From positions 1,612,001 through 1,676,000 of the forward strand of contig JAHQIY010000012.1 in assembly GCA_019054805.1 (NCBI GenBank): a DNA stretch of 64,000 bases. The letters run 5' to 3'. Position 1 is the first letter of the stretch, and each line of letters begins with the position of its first letter. Shown piece after piece: positions 22,300 to 33,801 of this stretch. Origin of the DNA: Brachionus manjavacas (Eukaryota; Rotifera; Eurotatoria; Ploima; Brachionidae). The position numbers and the translations under genes were made by a program. The notes under the pieces were generated by a model. The model saw nothing but the letters and a program-made list of their open reading frames with translations, made no database searches and had not been told where the DNA came from.

Positions 22300-23040
22300 T
22301 TTGTAAAATTTATTATTTGAATTTATTTACAACAGAAAAAGAAAGACATTTATATAGATAGGGCCGAAAATAATTGGACTATTAACTAATAATTCAATTT
22401 ACTGATCAAGATTCATTTTATTGGGTTTAATAACTCAATTAACTGATCAAATACATTTTATTGGGTTCAATTAAGTATAGTTTCTGTTCATTTCATTCTT
22501 TTAGCGGATAACTTAAGGTTATTATCACTTTTATTTTTTATTCCTGCACATTAATTAATTTTACTGCTTTTTAAAATTTTTTTTTGGGGTAAAATAATTT
22601 TATTTACTGCTCAAATAATCTTAGCTCATATTAAAAAAGTAATATTTTTTAAAAACACAAAAATGTTCTCAATAAGGACAAACTGAAAAATGTGTTTTTT
22701 TTATATGTTTTGAGAACTAAATTACTTGTTTTTTTTTAGGTACTTATCTTCGAGACACTATAAGTATGGAATAGAAAGACTTATTACTTAAATTAAAAAC
22801 ACGCATATTTATATATTATTTATAAAAACTTCATAAAAAAATTCTAATTTTTTTTTCAGCTCGCCGGTTTTCTTTTATTTTACGTATTTCGGGACAAAAA
22901 ATCTAAAGATTCCACAGTTCCGTCTATTTAAAAAAGAAAGAAAAAGTCAAATAATTCTCTGACTACTACTAAAAAATAACTCTGAACAAATAACAATTTT
23001 ATTTTAAAATTTTTATTTCGAATTAAATAAATTATCAAAG
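22300..23040. other. Downstream region of imidazolonepropionase
   Basis: No ORF is supported. A small partial tandem duplication (TTAATAACTCAATT/TTACTGATCAA/ACATTTTATTGGGTT) lies near 22,385-22,470. The rest is AT-rich. Confidence 0.3.
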
Positions 23041-23043
23041 CCT

Positions 23044-24533
23044 TTATTTTCTTTGATGGACAATATTTCCATTGACCAAAACATATTTTATTAGGTTACT
23101 ATGTGCGCCAATCTGATATATTATATTTTCCCATCTCTGACTATCCAAAATGACTAAATCAGCACATTTTCCCACTTCAATAGATCCTCGAGATTCCTCA
23201 ACCCCCAAAGCAAATGCAGAATTTAAGGTGGCTGCAACCAATGCCTCATTCATGCTAAGTCTAAGATCAACACACGCATAATTCATTATCATGGGCTAAA
23301 AATAAATTAATTTTGGACAAAAAAATAAAATTTCAGAATCTACCATTGCATAGCAATACGCGTTAGGATTAAAGTCTGAGCCCAAAGCCATGATGCATCC
23401 ACAGTTCAGCATCTTTCTTGCCGGAGGTCGCTTCAGTTGCATTATAATGGCAGTTGTGGGCAGCAAAATTCCAACTGTTTCCGATTTGGACATTAAATCA
23501 ATCTCCGAGTCTGAAATTTCTTCTAAATGACTAACCGCCTTGGAACCTAGTCTGACAGCCATTTCGACTGAATTCAATGGAAAAAGTTCATCACTGTGAA
23601 AATTGATCTGAATACCCTCAATGTTATCCAATGCTTTTTTTAATATTCTTTCTGTTTGTTCAACATCAAAAACGCCTTTTTCACAAAAAACATCAATGTT
23701 ATCAACTTGGAGCTCTTTTGACTTAATCAAATCTCTCATTTTTGGAATTTGATTTTCCACTATGTCTTGGGTTAATTCTTCAGCATTTTTGTCTCTTGAA
23801 ATAAATAATAAAATTATCTTTTTTTTATTAATTTTTTTTCTACTTTGGTACAGCATGTGCAAGATAAGTATTGGAAATGGAAAGTAATTTGAATTCTCTT
23901 TTAGCTTTGGTCAAAACTCTGAGCATTTTGTGCTCCGTGTCCCATTCCAGGCCATATCCACTTTTACACTCAACAAAAGTGGTACCAAATTTTGAAAAAT
24001 TTTCCAACCTTTGCGCCAGACTTTGATACAAGCGGTCCTCGGACGCCTCTTTTGTGTGCTTGACAGTGAAATGAATTCCGCCACCTGCCTGATGAATATC
24101 CATGTAACTAGCGCCTTCCAACTAAATTTAAATTAATAGAATAAAAAAATTGTGACTGATTTTACTTTCATTTTGAACTCGTTTATTCGGTCTCCTTCCC
24201 AAACAGGGTGAGTGTGACAGTCTACCAACCCTGGGATGACCGAACAATTTTGAGCGTCAATTTTTTGATCAAAACTACTAAATTTAGAAAATTCTTGATC
24301 AGTTTCCAGACCGATAAATTTAATGATTCCGCTTAAAATTAATTTTTTTTTGTTTAGATAAAATTTTGTTAAGAATTTTACTTTTCGGAAACAAGGCACA
24401 AATTTTGGTCTGGTTGCTGTTTGGTTAAAATTTTTAAGCTTTTTATTTTCGGGTCTGTTCCTCGCAGATATCGTTCACCATTTGAAACTACCTGGACAAT
24501 TTGGCTAGCGCCATAGACCAAAACCCTGTTCAT
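23044..24533 (-). CDS. amdhd1: Imidazolonepropionase (AMDHD1/HutI)
   Basis: This enzyme hydrolyses 4-imidazolone-5-propanoate to N-formimino-L-glutamate in histidine breakdown. Five exons (24533-24382, 24331-24166, 24121-23844, 23794-23344, 23295-23044) with introns of 44-50 nt join in frame to 1299 nt, 432 residues, against about 426 in vertebrates. Metal-ligand histidines are in VDCHTHPVWEGDR (90-92), with ECKSGYG, AHAVPK, FHSDEL (His265, Glu268), SHLEE (His288) and GSDFNPNAYC (Asp339), all in the order of this amidohydrolase family. Splice sites are GT...AG throughout and phases agree. No other histidine-pathway gene is adjacent. All key residues are present, so it should be active. Confidence 0.95.
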
Positions 24534-24686
24534 AATTTTTGTGGTAAATAGGTCACTAATTTATAATTTTATCAAATATTTTTTTAATATTTCCTTTGAA
24601 AATTTTATTTAGATAAAACTATCCAAATATGAGACCTATAGCATATGTGAGTTTATTTTTGATAATAATTAGAAAAAAGGTGTGGT

Positions 24687-25067
24687 TTATGAATAAAAAT
24701 TTTTATTTTTAAAAAAGATTTTACATTTTTTAAGAAGCTTAAAGCGGTTGAAAAAATATTTGAGTGAAAGTGTTCTTAAGCACAATGAGACAGTCGATTT
24801 ATTTGAGTGCTCCTCATTCAGGAGTTTAAACTTCTTCCAAGCCATTGAATAAAGGTGATCACATTGAATAGTGGAAATATTTATTCTAAAAGCTAAAGAG
24901 ATTAAAATTTGAAATTTTTTTTTGTTAATTGATATTAAATATTTAAAACTTTTTAATAAATAATTTATTGATTTGAAAAAAGGCAAAAAAAAATTACTAA
25001 ACAACGCACCAGATATCTTCGTTTTCCACTTAATGTGCCATAGGATTTTGATCGAATAAAATATCAA
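24687..25067 (-). CDS. Unrecognised Lys/Phe-rich ORF
   Basis: A 126-codon frame, rich in Lys, Phe, Ile and Leu, begins upstream of the imidazolonepropionase start on the same strand. The middle (STIQCDHLYSMAWKKFKLL) has more balanced composition than expected for random AT-rich DNA. No domain, intron or homologue is recognised, so it could be chance. Confidence 0.15.
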   Translation of the reverse strand: MIFYSIKILWHIKWKTKISGALFSNFFLPFFKSINYLLKSFKYLISINKKKFQILISLAFRINISTIQCDHLYSMAWKKFKLLNEEHSNKSTVSLCLRTLSLKYFFNRFKLLKKCKIFFKNKNFYS

Positions 25068-25284
25068 TAAATATCAATTGATCTTTAATTAAGAAATATA
25101 ATTTCACCCATCGAACTGAATGATTGATAATTAATTCATCAATCAAATCAATTTTCAATATTTTTAAAATCTTAAGTAGATTAACTCAAAAAATAAAGAA
25201 CCATTCTTGGACAAAAATTTGTATTATACAACTAGAATATCTTCAAGTCAACTATTCATTTTTTTAATTATTAAATTTTTAAAA

Positions 25285-26290
25285 TTTATTTATTTATTTG
25301 TTTTCTGTACCGAGCAAGAGCTCAAAATAAAGTTAATAAAATAAGATCAAATAAAAATCAAAAAAAAGTAAATAAGCTAAAAAAAATATATCTTGATTAG
25401 AACCTTCTTTGTATTCCTCTACTAGTCTGAGAATCAATGGAATAGAATGACTCAGTCCTGTCCCAAATATCTCTCACTCAACTCAAAAAGCCAATTCGAG
25501 ACTGTTAGTAATTTAAGTTTATTAAAGGCCTCGTGATGCACCATGTTGGAGGGAGTATCATATTTTAACTTAAGGATAGATCTGACTGCTGTATTCTGAA
25601 TTGCTTGTAGTTTTTTGATATTATTCTCTGAAAATGAATTCAAGCAAGGAAAAGAATGGTCTAGAATTAATCGGACTAAAGATTTATATAAATTTCCTAG
25701 TGTGCTTTGAATAAGACCCCATTTTTTATTTGACAATATCTTAATAATATTAACTTTTTATTGCAGCGTTCTTTAACTTCGTCTACTAATATATTAAAAT
25801 TTTATACCAAGAAACTTGATTTCTTTTTGGATCAGTATTCTGTTTCCGTAAATTTTCAAGTTTAAATTATCACTCTCTTTTTTATATCTAGAAAAGACTA
25901 CTGAACACGACTTTTCTACTGATATCTTCATTTTCCATTTAATAAGAATTTATTAAATAAATGAATTTGAGGATGTCATTAATATATAAAGTAAATAAAA
26001 GAGAACTAATTACTGAGCCTTGAGGGACACTTGCACTTATTTGGTATTCTTTGCTCAGATGGTCATCCACATTTACCTTAAATGTACTAGATTCTAGAAA
26101 GGATCTAATCTAGTTAGTCAAGTAATGAGGTGGATTCATTTTAATCAATTTAAAGAGTAAACCTTCATGCCAAACCCTATCAAAGACTTTTGAAATATCA
26201 AGAAACAGGCAACAAACTCTTTTTTTTCTATTAAATTAAGAATTCACAGTTAGAATTTGTTATTTCTACATGTTTCTCAGTTAATTCATC
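25285..26290 (-). mobile_element. LINE copy, (AAAT)n-tailed family, RT to 3' end
   Basis: Reading 26,240 to 25,285 on the minus strand gives LDISKVFDRVWHEGLLFKL, then a VPQGSVIS motif near 26,010, an INDILKF block, and the open piece 25,736-25,452 with NKKWGLIQSTLGNLYKSLV and MVHHEAFNKLKLLTV. Several stops and a frameshift are present. The 3' end carries the CTGTACCGAGC hairpin remnant at 25,303-25,325 and a TTTATTTATTTATTTG tail. It is closely similar to the fragment at 21.6-22.3 kb. Confidence 0.8.
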
Positions 26291-26294
26291 AATA

Positions 26295-27870
26295 ATTTAT
26301 TTGAAGCAAATAGTGTTGTGGTTTCATACACAACTTCACAAAAAGTGTAATATTCACTAGTCCCTCACGCAAGTGAAGATCTAGAGAAAATTACATTGTA
26401 AATGCAACCCGTTTTATTTCTTTTCTTTTTCGTCGCCACTCTGTTCTATAACCACGTTTCGTTAAATAAACTAGGCCTGAAGGCCCAACAAAAATAATTC
26501 TTTTAATTGTAGAACCCCTAAACCTTAGGTAGAAACACGAGGTAAAACCTCAACAATAGCAAAACTCTTTGTTCTGACTTTTTTAATTGAAGACTATTTT
26601 TGTAGCTACTAATGACCATGATTTGTCCTAATCGCAGTTTTAATAAATGTAGTTAAAATAAAATTACTAAAAAACTAGCTTTATTTTCAAATAAATTTAT
26701 TCATTCATCTTTTTTTTGCTATTTTTTTATTTTCATCAAGTATTTTTGTTTTTTCTTTCCTTTTTTAAATTATTTTCATACCATCGATTGGTAATAAGGA
26801 GTGTCATTATTTTTTGGCGTTTAATTTTAAGTTTTTCATTTTTGAATAAATTTAAATTTTAAATTTAAAACTCGAAAAATTTAGTAATAGAATAGGTAGT
26901 AATAAAACTTCTTTTTACTGAGATTAAAAAAGAGTCGTGTCACGCGAACATTTTACATTTGATTAACTTGAATACTTACATTCCTATTAAATCAATCAAA
27001 ACCTGCCTAAAAAATTATTAATTAAAATATTAATAAAAAAAAATTTTTCAAATCAATACTTTCTTCCATTTTTAAATCATGATTCAAATTTTTCAAATTA
27101 AATCCTGTTCATAATCAAATTTGATCCAGTCATAGACTAAATTAAGAATATAAAAAAGGAATATTCAAAAAGAATTTTAGAGCTATGCTAGAATTAAAGC
27201 TTTAAATTGTCTGAGAGTTAAAAAAAAAGCAATCAAATTTTAGAATTTTGAATTATTTTAGATTAATTTAGTTTATAAGTAATTGGACTGTGTTTGAATT
27301 TAATTATTAATAGGATTAAAATTATTTGCCATCAGTTAAATAAAAGAGTAATATAAATTTATTTTTTTGTCAGTCGATGATAAAGGCTTTTGTATATTTT
27401 TTTTTTTTAAAATAAATAATTTTTTTGTAACTACATTTTAACAATAACCTAAATTTTTTTTAATATGTTTATATATATTTTATTGATATTATACTTGAAT
27501 TATTTTGATTAAATTAATTTCAAATTTTAAAATCGAGATTAAAATTTTATTTTCGGGAGTCAAGATTAGATTAATTTGATTTATTAAAGTAACATTAAAA
27601 TCAAATAAAAAATAAGATATTAAAATTCAAACTACCTTTTTTAATGTTTGTCTCATTTTAAAATTAAAAATACTAATAAAATATGATTGCTAATATTTTT
27701 TAGAGACAATTTTAGTAAACTTCTAACTAGTTTAATAAAAAAAACATCAATTAATGTTAAAAGAAAAAGTTTTTATTAAACTGATTAATTTTATAAAATA
27801 AAACAAATAGAATTAAAAAAAAACCAAACAATTTAATGGAAAATAGTAAATTATAGTTTAAAAAAATTCA
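26295..27870. other. Non-coding spacer
   Basis: Between 26,300 and 26,560 the base composition is less AT-rich and resembles transposon debris (AAGTGTAATATTCACTAGTCC), but no motif is identifiable. The remainder is simple AT-rich DNA without supported ORFs. Confidence 0.3.
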
Positions 27871-27874
27871 TTAT

Positions 27875-28060
27875 TTAGACAATATAAACATATTTTTTTA
27901 TTTCCCTCTTACAATAACCATACCTGGCTATTACTTTAACATGGTGGGCTTGTTCTTCATTTTTTGGCTGATTCTGGGTTAGGCTTATCATCTGAAAAAG
28001 AAGATTCAGACTCAAAAATAGAATTCTCTTTTTCTTGAGCACAATTTGACAGTAAGACAT
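27875..28060 (-). CDS. Short unrecognised ORF
   Basis: A 61-codon minus-strand frame starts with an ATG (28,060). Its second half, NQPKNEEQAHHVKVIARYG, looks protein-like and is preceded by a TTCTTTTTCAG acceptor-like site, and CAGGTATGG follows as a possible donor, so this may be one or two small exons of an unresolved gene. No family is recognised. Confidence 0.25.
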   Translation of the reverse strand: MSYCQIVLKKKRILFLSLNLLFQMISLTQNQPKNEEQAHHVKVIARYGYCKREIKKYVYIV

Positions 28061-28069
28061 GGTCTAGTT

Positions 28070-28690
28070 TTGGTTATCGATGGCAATTTAAAAAAAAAAA
28101 AATTAAAAAGTTTAAATAATAAATTAATTTAAAAAATCAAATTTTTTTTTTTTTTAAATTTTTAGTTAATTATTGATTTTGTTGAAATTTGTCAAATTTT
28201 TTCGATCATTTATAATGCAGTCAATTTAATCTAAAATTTTCTCATAATTGTGTAAAAATGAATTTAGCAATTGAGATAAGGCGTATATTGAAGTTAAAAT
28301 TTGTCAGGTTATTTGTTGACAGACATAAAATATTTTATTTTTAAATAATCTAATGCGTAATAATTACATTCCTGATTTAGGCATGAAAGAATTCTACTGC
28401 ATTTTTTTGCTTATTTTCTTTCTAACCTAAGCTTTGAGTCATGTTTATTTTTAAAAAATACTTTGATCATAGAAATTGTTGATCAAAAATTTTCTACTTT
28501 AAAATCTGTGTCATTACAAAGAGGGCACATTTAAAAAAAAATTTTCTCAAATAAATTTTTGATTAAATCTTTTTTTCTTAAAATACATATGCATGGTATT
28601 TTGTTCAATTTACAAATTTATTCAGTTAACAAATACGAATAACAATTTTTTCCTTTGAATATGCAAAATAAAAATAATTTTTTAGTTCAA
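28070..28690. other. Non-coding spacer
   Basis: AT-rich, no ORF, RNA gene or repeat recognised. Confidence 0.3.
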
Positions 28691-28694
28691 TTAG

Positions 28695-29305
28695 TTAACC
28701 ACAGCGTCCGGTATCTCATTCCATAAGAATGCTATTCTGTTTGTGAAGAAGTTTTCTCTTGGCTTTGACAAGCAGAGTTACTTCCTGAGTCTTGGTTTTT
28801 TATGTAGATTCATCGATGGGTGATTAATTTTTGGAGCTAAGATCGAAACTGTGAAGGAATTTAGATGAACAATGCTCTGTTTACTGACAATTTTGAAAAA
28901 TGGGATTACATCCCCTCTTTTCCTACTACTTTCAACCGTAGGGATACCGATATTTGCTAATCTAGAGAGATAATTGAGGTTTCTGTGACCAGGCACTAGT
29001 TTGGTAGCTCTACGTTGGAATTTTTCTAGCATTTTAGTGTCTTTTTTTTGCAAAGGGTTCCAAGCTGCTGTACAGTATTCAAGATGCGGTCTTGCAATCG
29101 CAGTATAGAGTCTTCTAAAGTTGTTCGTTGTCCATAATTTAAAGGCATTTTTGAGTTGAGCAAGGACTCCATTTGCCGTCTGGATTGCCTTGTCTATCTG
29201 ATCAGTCTATTTGAGCTTACAATTTATCATGACACCTAAATCTCTTTCCACGGAAGACTGTTCTCGCACATGCCTGTGTGAAGCATCAGCAATTGTTATC
29301 ATTAT
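28695..29305 (-). mobile_element. CR1-like LINE fragment, RT C-terminal region
   Basis: Minus-strand text includes FQRRATKLVPGHRNLNYL, SSRKRGDVIPFFKIV, and upstream (29,220-29,060) a VERDLGVMINCKLK block with TDQIDKAIQTANGV and IARPHLEYCTAAWNPL. This is the thumb and downstream region of CR1-type RT proteins, as at 4.6-5.1 kb. There is an in-frame stop and no RT palm. The 3' end near 28,700 still encodes the FFTNRIAFLWNEIPDAVVN-type terminus. Confidence 0.75.
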
Positions 29306-29429
29306 ATTTTTTTATATTTATTATTTTTAGTTAAATCAAATAACATAAATGAAAATATTTAGGAAAAAAAACAAATATTTTAAAATTAAGCATAAATTAG
29401 ACAAAGTTTAATTTAATCTCTAAATATTT

Positions 29430-29600
29430 TAACTTTGTTGTTTTTCGAATGTTTTTCTTTGTGATAATAATTGATGACTTTGGATCATCTTTTTCACAAT
29501 CGAAAAATTACTGAAAGCATCTAAGTGAGTCTTTTTTCGCTCAAATTCATCTTCTTCCGCAGCTACCTTCTACAGCTCATTTAAAATTTTGTTAATTTGA
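29430..29600 (-). CDS. Possible terminal exon of an unidentified gene
   Basis: The minus strand reads KVAAEEDEFERKKTHLDAF followed by a further 27 residues (SIVKKMIQSHQLLSQRK) to a stop near 29,431. The charged, helix-like composition is unlike the surrounding DNA. An upstream stop and no clear acceptor leave its boundaries unresolved; it may be a coding remnant. Confidence 0.25.
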
Positions 29601-29609
29601 AAAATAAAC

Positions 29610-30917
29610 AGCATGGTTTACAAAATATGTATTAAGTTAAAAATAGAAAAAATTATTTGTATTTCGCAAATTCAGAGTTTAAATTTGTAATCCGCGTAGA
29701 CGAATTTATAAATTGCATCAAACATATTTAGGTATTTTTTCGTCACTTCGATATTATTTAATAAAATGAGTAATCCAAATGGTGTTTAATAAAAACAATT
29801 TAGTTGTTGGTGTAAGGAACAAAGAAAAGATAAATTCGAAGAAAATAAAAAATTTTATTATTTAACCAGGTATGACTCAAATTTTTAAAGTACAAAATTC
29901 TGAACAAAATATTTTGGATTTACTACTTTAAATTTTGCTTTAATAATTTCAACCAAAAAATGACAATTTTTGGTAAAAAATTAAACAAAAATGTGCTTAA
30001 ATTTAAAATTTCTAATATAGATTTTAACGATTATAAAGCATGTCAATTTTTTTAATTTTATTTACTGGAACTTTATTTAATTAAATAATCTTAATTATTT
30101 TTTACCCCAAAATTAATTTTAAATAAGATTAAATGAATTTCTATTAAGCAAATTCGAAGGCCTCATGAGTGAAAGTGCAAAAATTATTTAGACAAATAAA
30201 TTTAAATTGATTCTAGATGAAAATTTAATTTAATCTTGAATCTCAAAAACTAAAAATGCTATCTCATTGATTGATAAGAAAAATCTCGAATTAATTATTT
30301 TCACAAAATACAGAAGTGTCATTTTATTGTATTATTTTGTAATAAAATCACCAAAATTTACAGAGTTAAATTGAATCTAAATAGATTATTAAAAAGTAAT
30401 CTTTAGACATGTATAATCACCTGGAAGTATCTCGAACTGAATAAACTTCTAATCGATCAAATCTAGTCAAATATAATTAAAATGAAAATAAAACAAAACA
30501 ACCAAATTGAAAAGCTTATTAAATCTTTGCATCATACCGCTTTTCAGCTGATTTCAAAAGTAAACTAAGTCTCTTGAACCAAATTATATAGATTTTGATA
30601 GCAAGGTTTTTTATCGATTTTTGATTTTATTCAAATCTATTCTTTCAAAAATAAAATAACCATGTTTAAAAATTTAATTCTTGGTATTATAAAAAACCCT
30701 TAGTATTGCATTAATAAAAGATGATGTCTTTGAAAATCAATATTTCCGGATTTAAGTCTTACTTAATACATAAAGTAAATTCCTTTGCTTAAATTTAATT
30801 CTAGGATTGAAAATATTTTAAATATTTTAAGATTTTTTTTTTAAATTATAGCAAAGTTCACTTAAAAAAGACCTACAAATTGCACCTTTGTGTTGAATTA
30901 GATTAAAATTTTTCTAA
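29610..30917. other. Upstream region of the nuclear receptor
   Basis: AT-rich, without a supported ORF. The nuclear-receptor promoter would be at the right end; no named motif is visible. Confidence 0.3.
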
Positions 30918-32309
30918 ATGTTTGAACAAAGTTTGAGCGAGACTGAATTGCTGGAGATGGTCTCGTTCGAAAAGTACTTGAGCCAGAAGCGAAGCGCAAG
31001 TGAAATATTCGAGACCAAATACGACTTTGGAATGTGCCGTATTTGCCAGGACCAGGCCACTGGTATCCACTATGGGGTCTGCACTTGCGAGAGCTGCAAA
31101 GTTAGAAAAAAATGCTAAAATGGGAACAAAAAAATTTATATTGCTTTATTTAGGGTTTTTTTAAAAGAAGTTCGAGTAGATTCGGCAGTTACCGGTGCCG
31201 GGCTGCAAGACAATGTGTCATTGGGCCAAAACAGCGCCAAAAGTGCAAGTTTTGCCGCTGGATGACGTGTGTACGAGCCGGCATGTCAGTCTCCAAAATT
31301 CGCATGGGTCGCATTCCAAACACTTACAAAGAAAAAAGACTTAAAAATACTCCCAAAAATAGGGCGGATAAATTTATCTTTTCCCTGAAAAATTTAGCCC
31401 GGGAAAACAAGATGGATCGGTCTAACCAAATCCAGCCAGAGCAAATAGTCGCCAACACACATTTTGCCAAAGAGTATTTGCTTAATTTAGGCGAACATCA
31501 CTTGGTTATTGTAAGCCTGCTTAGGGACAAGTCTTATCAGCTATACAGAGATTTAGTGCAAGAATTTGAACCACAGGAAAAGAGAGCCCTAAATCTAGTC
31601 GAGTTTGGCTATTCACCTAATTTTGATCAATCGACTGAGTTTATAGACAAATTAAAAACTAAAGATTTGGTTTTTCTGAAAAAACATGCCTGTTCAATGC
31701 TCGGAGTGATGCATAGTCTGCCTGGTTTTGAGAAAATATCCAAAAAGGACTGCAAGACAATTTTGAGCAATGCGTTTTTTACCACACTTGGCATTCGAAC
31801 TATTAAGTTGTTTGTCCAAGATGATTATTTTTTAATGCTTGATGAGGACATTCAGTTGAATAGAGAGTTGTTCGCGGTGTTGATGAGCCAAAGAGTAAGA
31901 GACAAAGTTTTTGATTTTTTTTTTGCTCTCAAATCGCTTGATTTAACAGACCAGGAGTACGCTCTGCTGATTCCGTTCACTTTGACTTTGAACGGTGGGA
32001 AATTTTTGGAGAAATTTTTTTTTTAATTATTTTAATAATTTTAAAAGAAGAAAATTTAGAGGAACCAAATATTCTGAGGGAACTTGGTGAATATTATTTA
32101 CGAGCGCTTTTCTACGAGTTGTCTTTAAGCAACAGAGAAACAAAATTTGTGGAAAAATTAGCCAAAGTGATTGTTTTTTCATTTTTATTAAAAATTTTAA
32201 ATTTAAGAAATAATTTTTGTTTGCTCTTTAGCTGGTGTCATGGGCTCCTAAAATGAATAAAATGTGTCAGGATATCGAATTTTTCATGAATGTTGACCAT
32301 TGTTGTTAA
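30918..32309 (+). CDS. Nuclear hormone receptor
   Basis: A ligand-regulated type transcription factor. Four exons (30918-31100, 31154-31994, 32048-32166, 32232-32309) with introns of 53, 53 and 65 nt join to 1221 nt, 406 residues. The DNA-binding domain begins near residue 40: CRICQDQATGIHYGVCTCES (finger 1, C-x2-C-x13-C-x2-C), P-box CESCKGFF joined across intron 1 directly to FKRSS, and finger 2 YRCRAARQC followed by C-x2-C (KCKFCRWMTCVRAGM). The extension GMSVSKIRMGRIPN resembles NR1-type receptors. The rest (about 170-406) is helical and fits a ligand-binding domain, with DIEFFMNV near the end as a possible AF-2. Finger 1 starts CRICQD rather than the usual CxVCGD. The subfamily is uncertain. 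Confidence 0.88.
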
Positions 32310-32314
32310 ATAGT

Positions 32315-33795
32315 TAAAATATCTATTTTTAAATAAAAATTAATTGTTATTTAAAAAATTTTCAACAACATCGAATAAACAACACTATTTTCTAGACCAA
32401 GTAAATTTTTGAGCCGATTGACAAAATTAAATTTTGGAAATAATTTGTTTCAACAAATTTAAAATTTTTATGTTAAAATTTAAAAAAAAAAGAAATTAGA
32501 AAATTGTTTCGTAAAATATTTTAATTTTACCATTATTTGTAGTAAAAGAGTAAGATTAAGTAAGATTGATTAGATGTTACAATTTGAAATTAATAATTTC
32601 ATTCAAAAAGTCAAAATTTTTATTTTATCAGCAAAAAATGCAATTTAAATATTAAAATAAATTTTTTTTGAATATATTGAAAGAAAGGAAAAATAAAAAA
32701 ACAATGTAAAAATTTTTCCAATTCGCTTCTAAAGCCGGATTACATCTATGATATCGATGAACAGATGACAAGACTAACACACAAACCATTCGGCTACACG
32801 GGGTATACTTAACATGAATTAGGACTAGATAAATTAGCGAAAATCAGGAAAAATTGTTATCTAATATGATATATTATTTGATATTTTATCTTAACTATTG
32901 ATTGATGGTATTCTATGAATATCCACTTGAAGCTTCTCACGTGATCTACCGATTGATCGTCCCTATATATAAAATACATCTTTAACTTTACTTTAACTAA
33001 AAAATACTATTATGATTAGACTTAACATTAACGATTTCTCTGAATTCTATGTTGAATTTAAGAAATACTGTGCTACTTCTTTCACAATATAGTCGATAAG
33101 TGGAAGTCGGCTTCTAAAAGACAAGAAATCATATATTACGAAAAAGAAACCGTGGAAATGTTTTACGTGCATGTCAAATTAATTTATTTTCATTTACAAT
33201 TTCAAATTACTTAATCTTTATTTTACTAATTAATTAAAACATTATTTTTCAAAACAATTTCTTTTTCGAATTTTTATTGAATTATGTATCCTTAGTTAAA
33301 ATAATCCAAAAAGATATTTAATCTTTACACAGAAAAAAATTTTTCAGATAATTATGTTTTGTAAGATTGACTCCTTTAAGATTATCTATGTTATAGTTTC
33401 ATTAAATTAAATTTTAGATAGATAACATATGATTTCATCTATTAGATTGTATAAGTTTTTTCGGGTCTTTTCGACTATGTGATCTTCATGCTAAATATGT
33501 GTTCTTTGTCATCTTTTTAAAAAACTAAAACAAAAATTCTGTGATAAATATTTTATTTTTTTGATTAACAAAAAAAAACAAAAAATCAATCAAGAAAAAA
33601 CAATAAAATTGAAATTAATGATTTTTAACTTTATGTAGTTTAAATCCTCTTTATTTTTCATTAAGGAACCCCTTTAGGACAAGGTACACCATTACTTGTT
33701 CTTAATGCTCTTATCATTTTGTGCGAATTTAGAACACGAAGGACATGAAAGAGCCAAGGTTTTATACTGATCTGGCCTTAACTTTACTGAATTAT
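32315..33795. other. Spacer with two coding-like fragments
   Basis: Two short plus-strand stretches look protein-like. Near 32,730-32,810 the frame reads KPDYIYDIDEQMTRLTHKPF; near 33,105-33,180 it reads SASKRQEIIYYEKETVEMFY. Both could be exons or remnants of one gene, but splice sites do not give a convincing model. The remainder is AT-rich. Confidence 0.25.
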
Positions 33796-33801
33796 TTTGT
33801 A

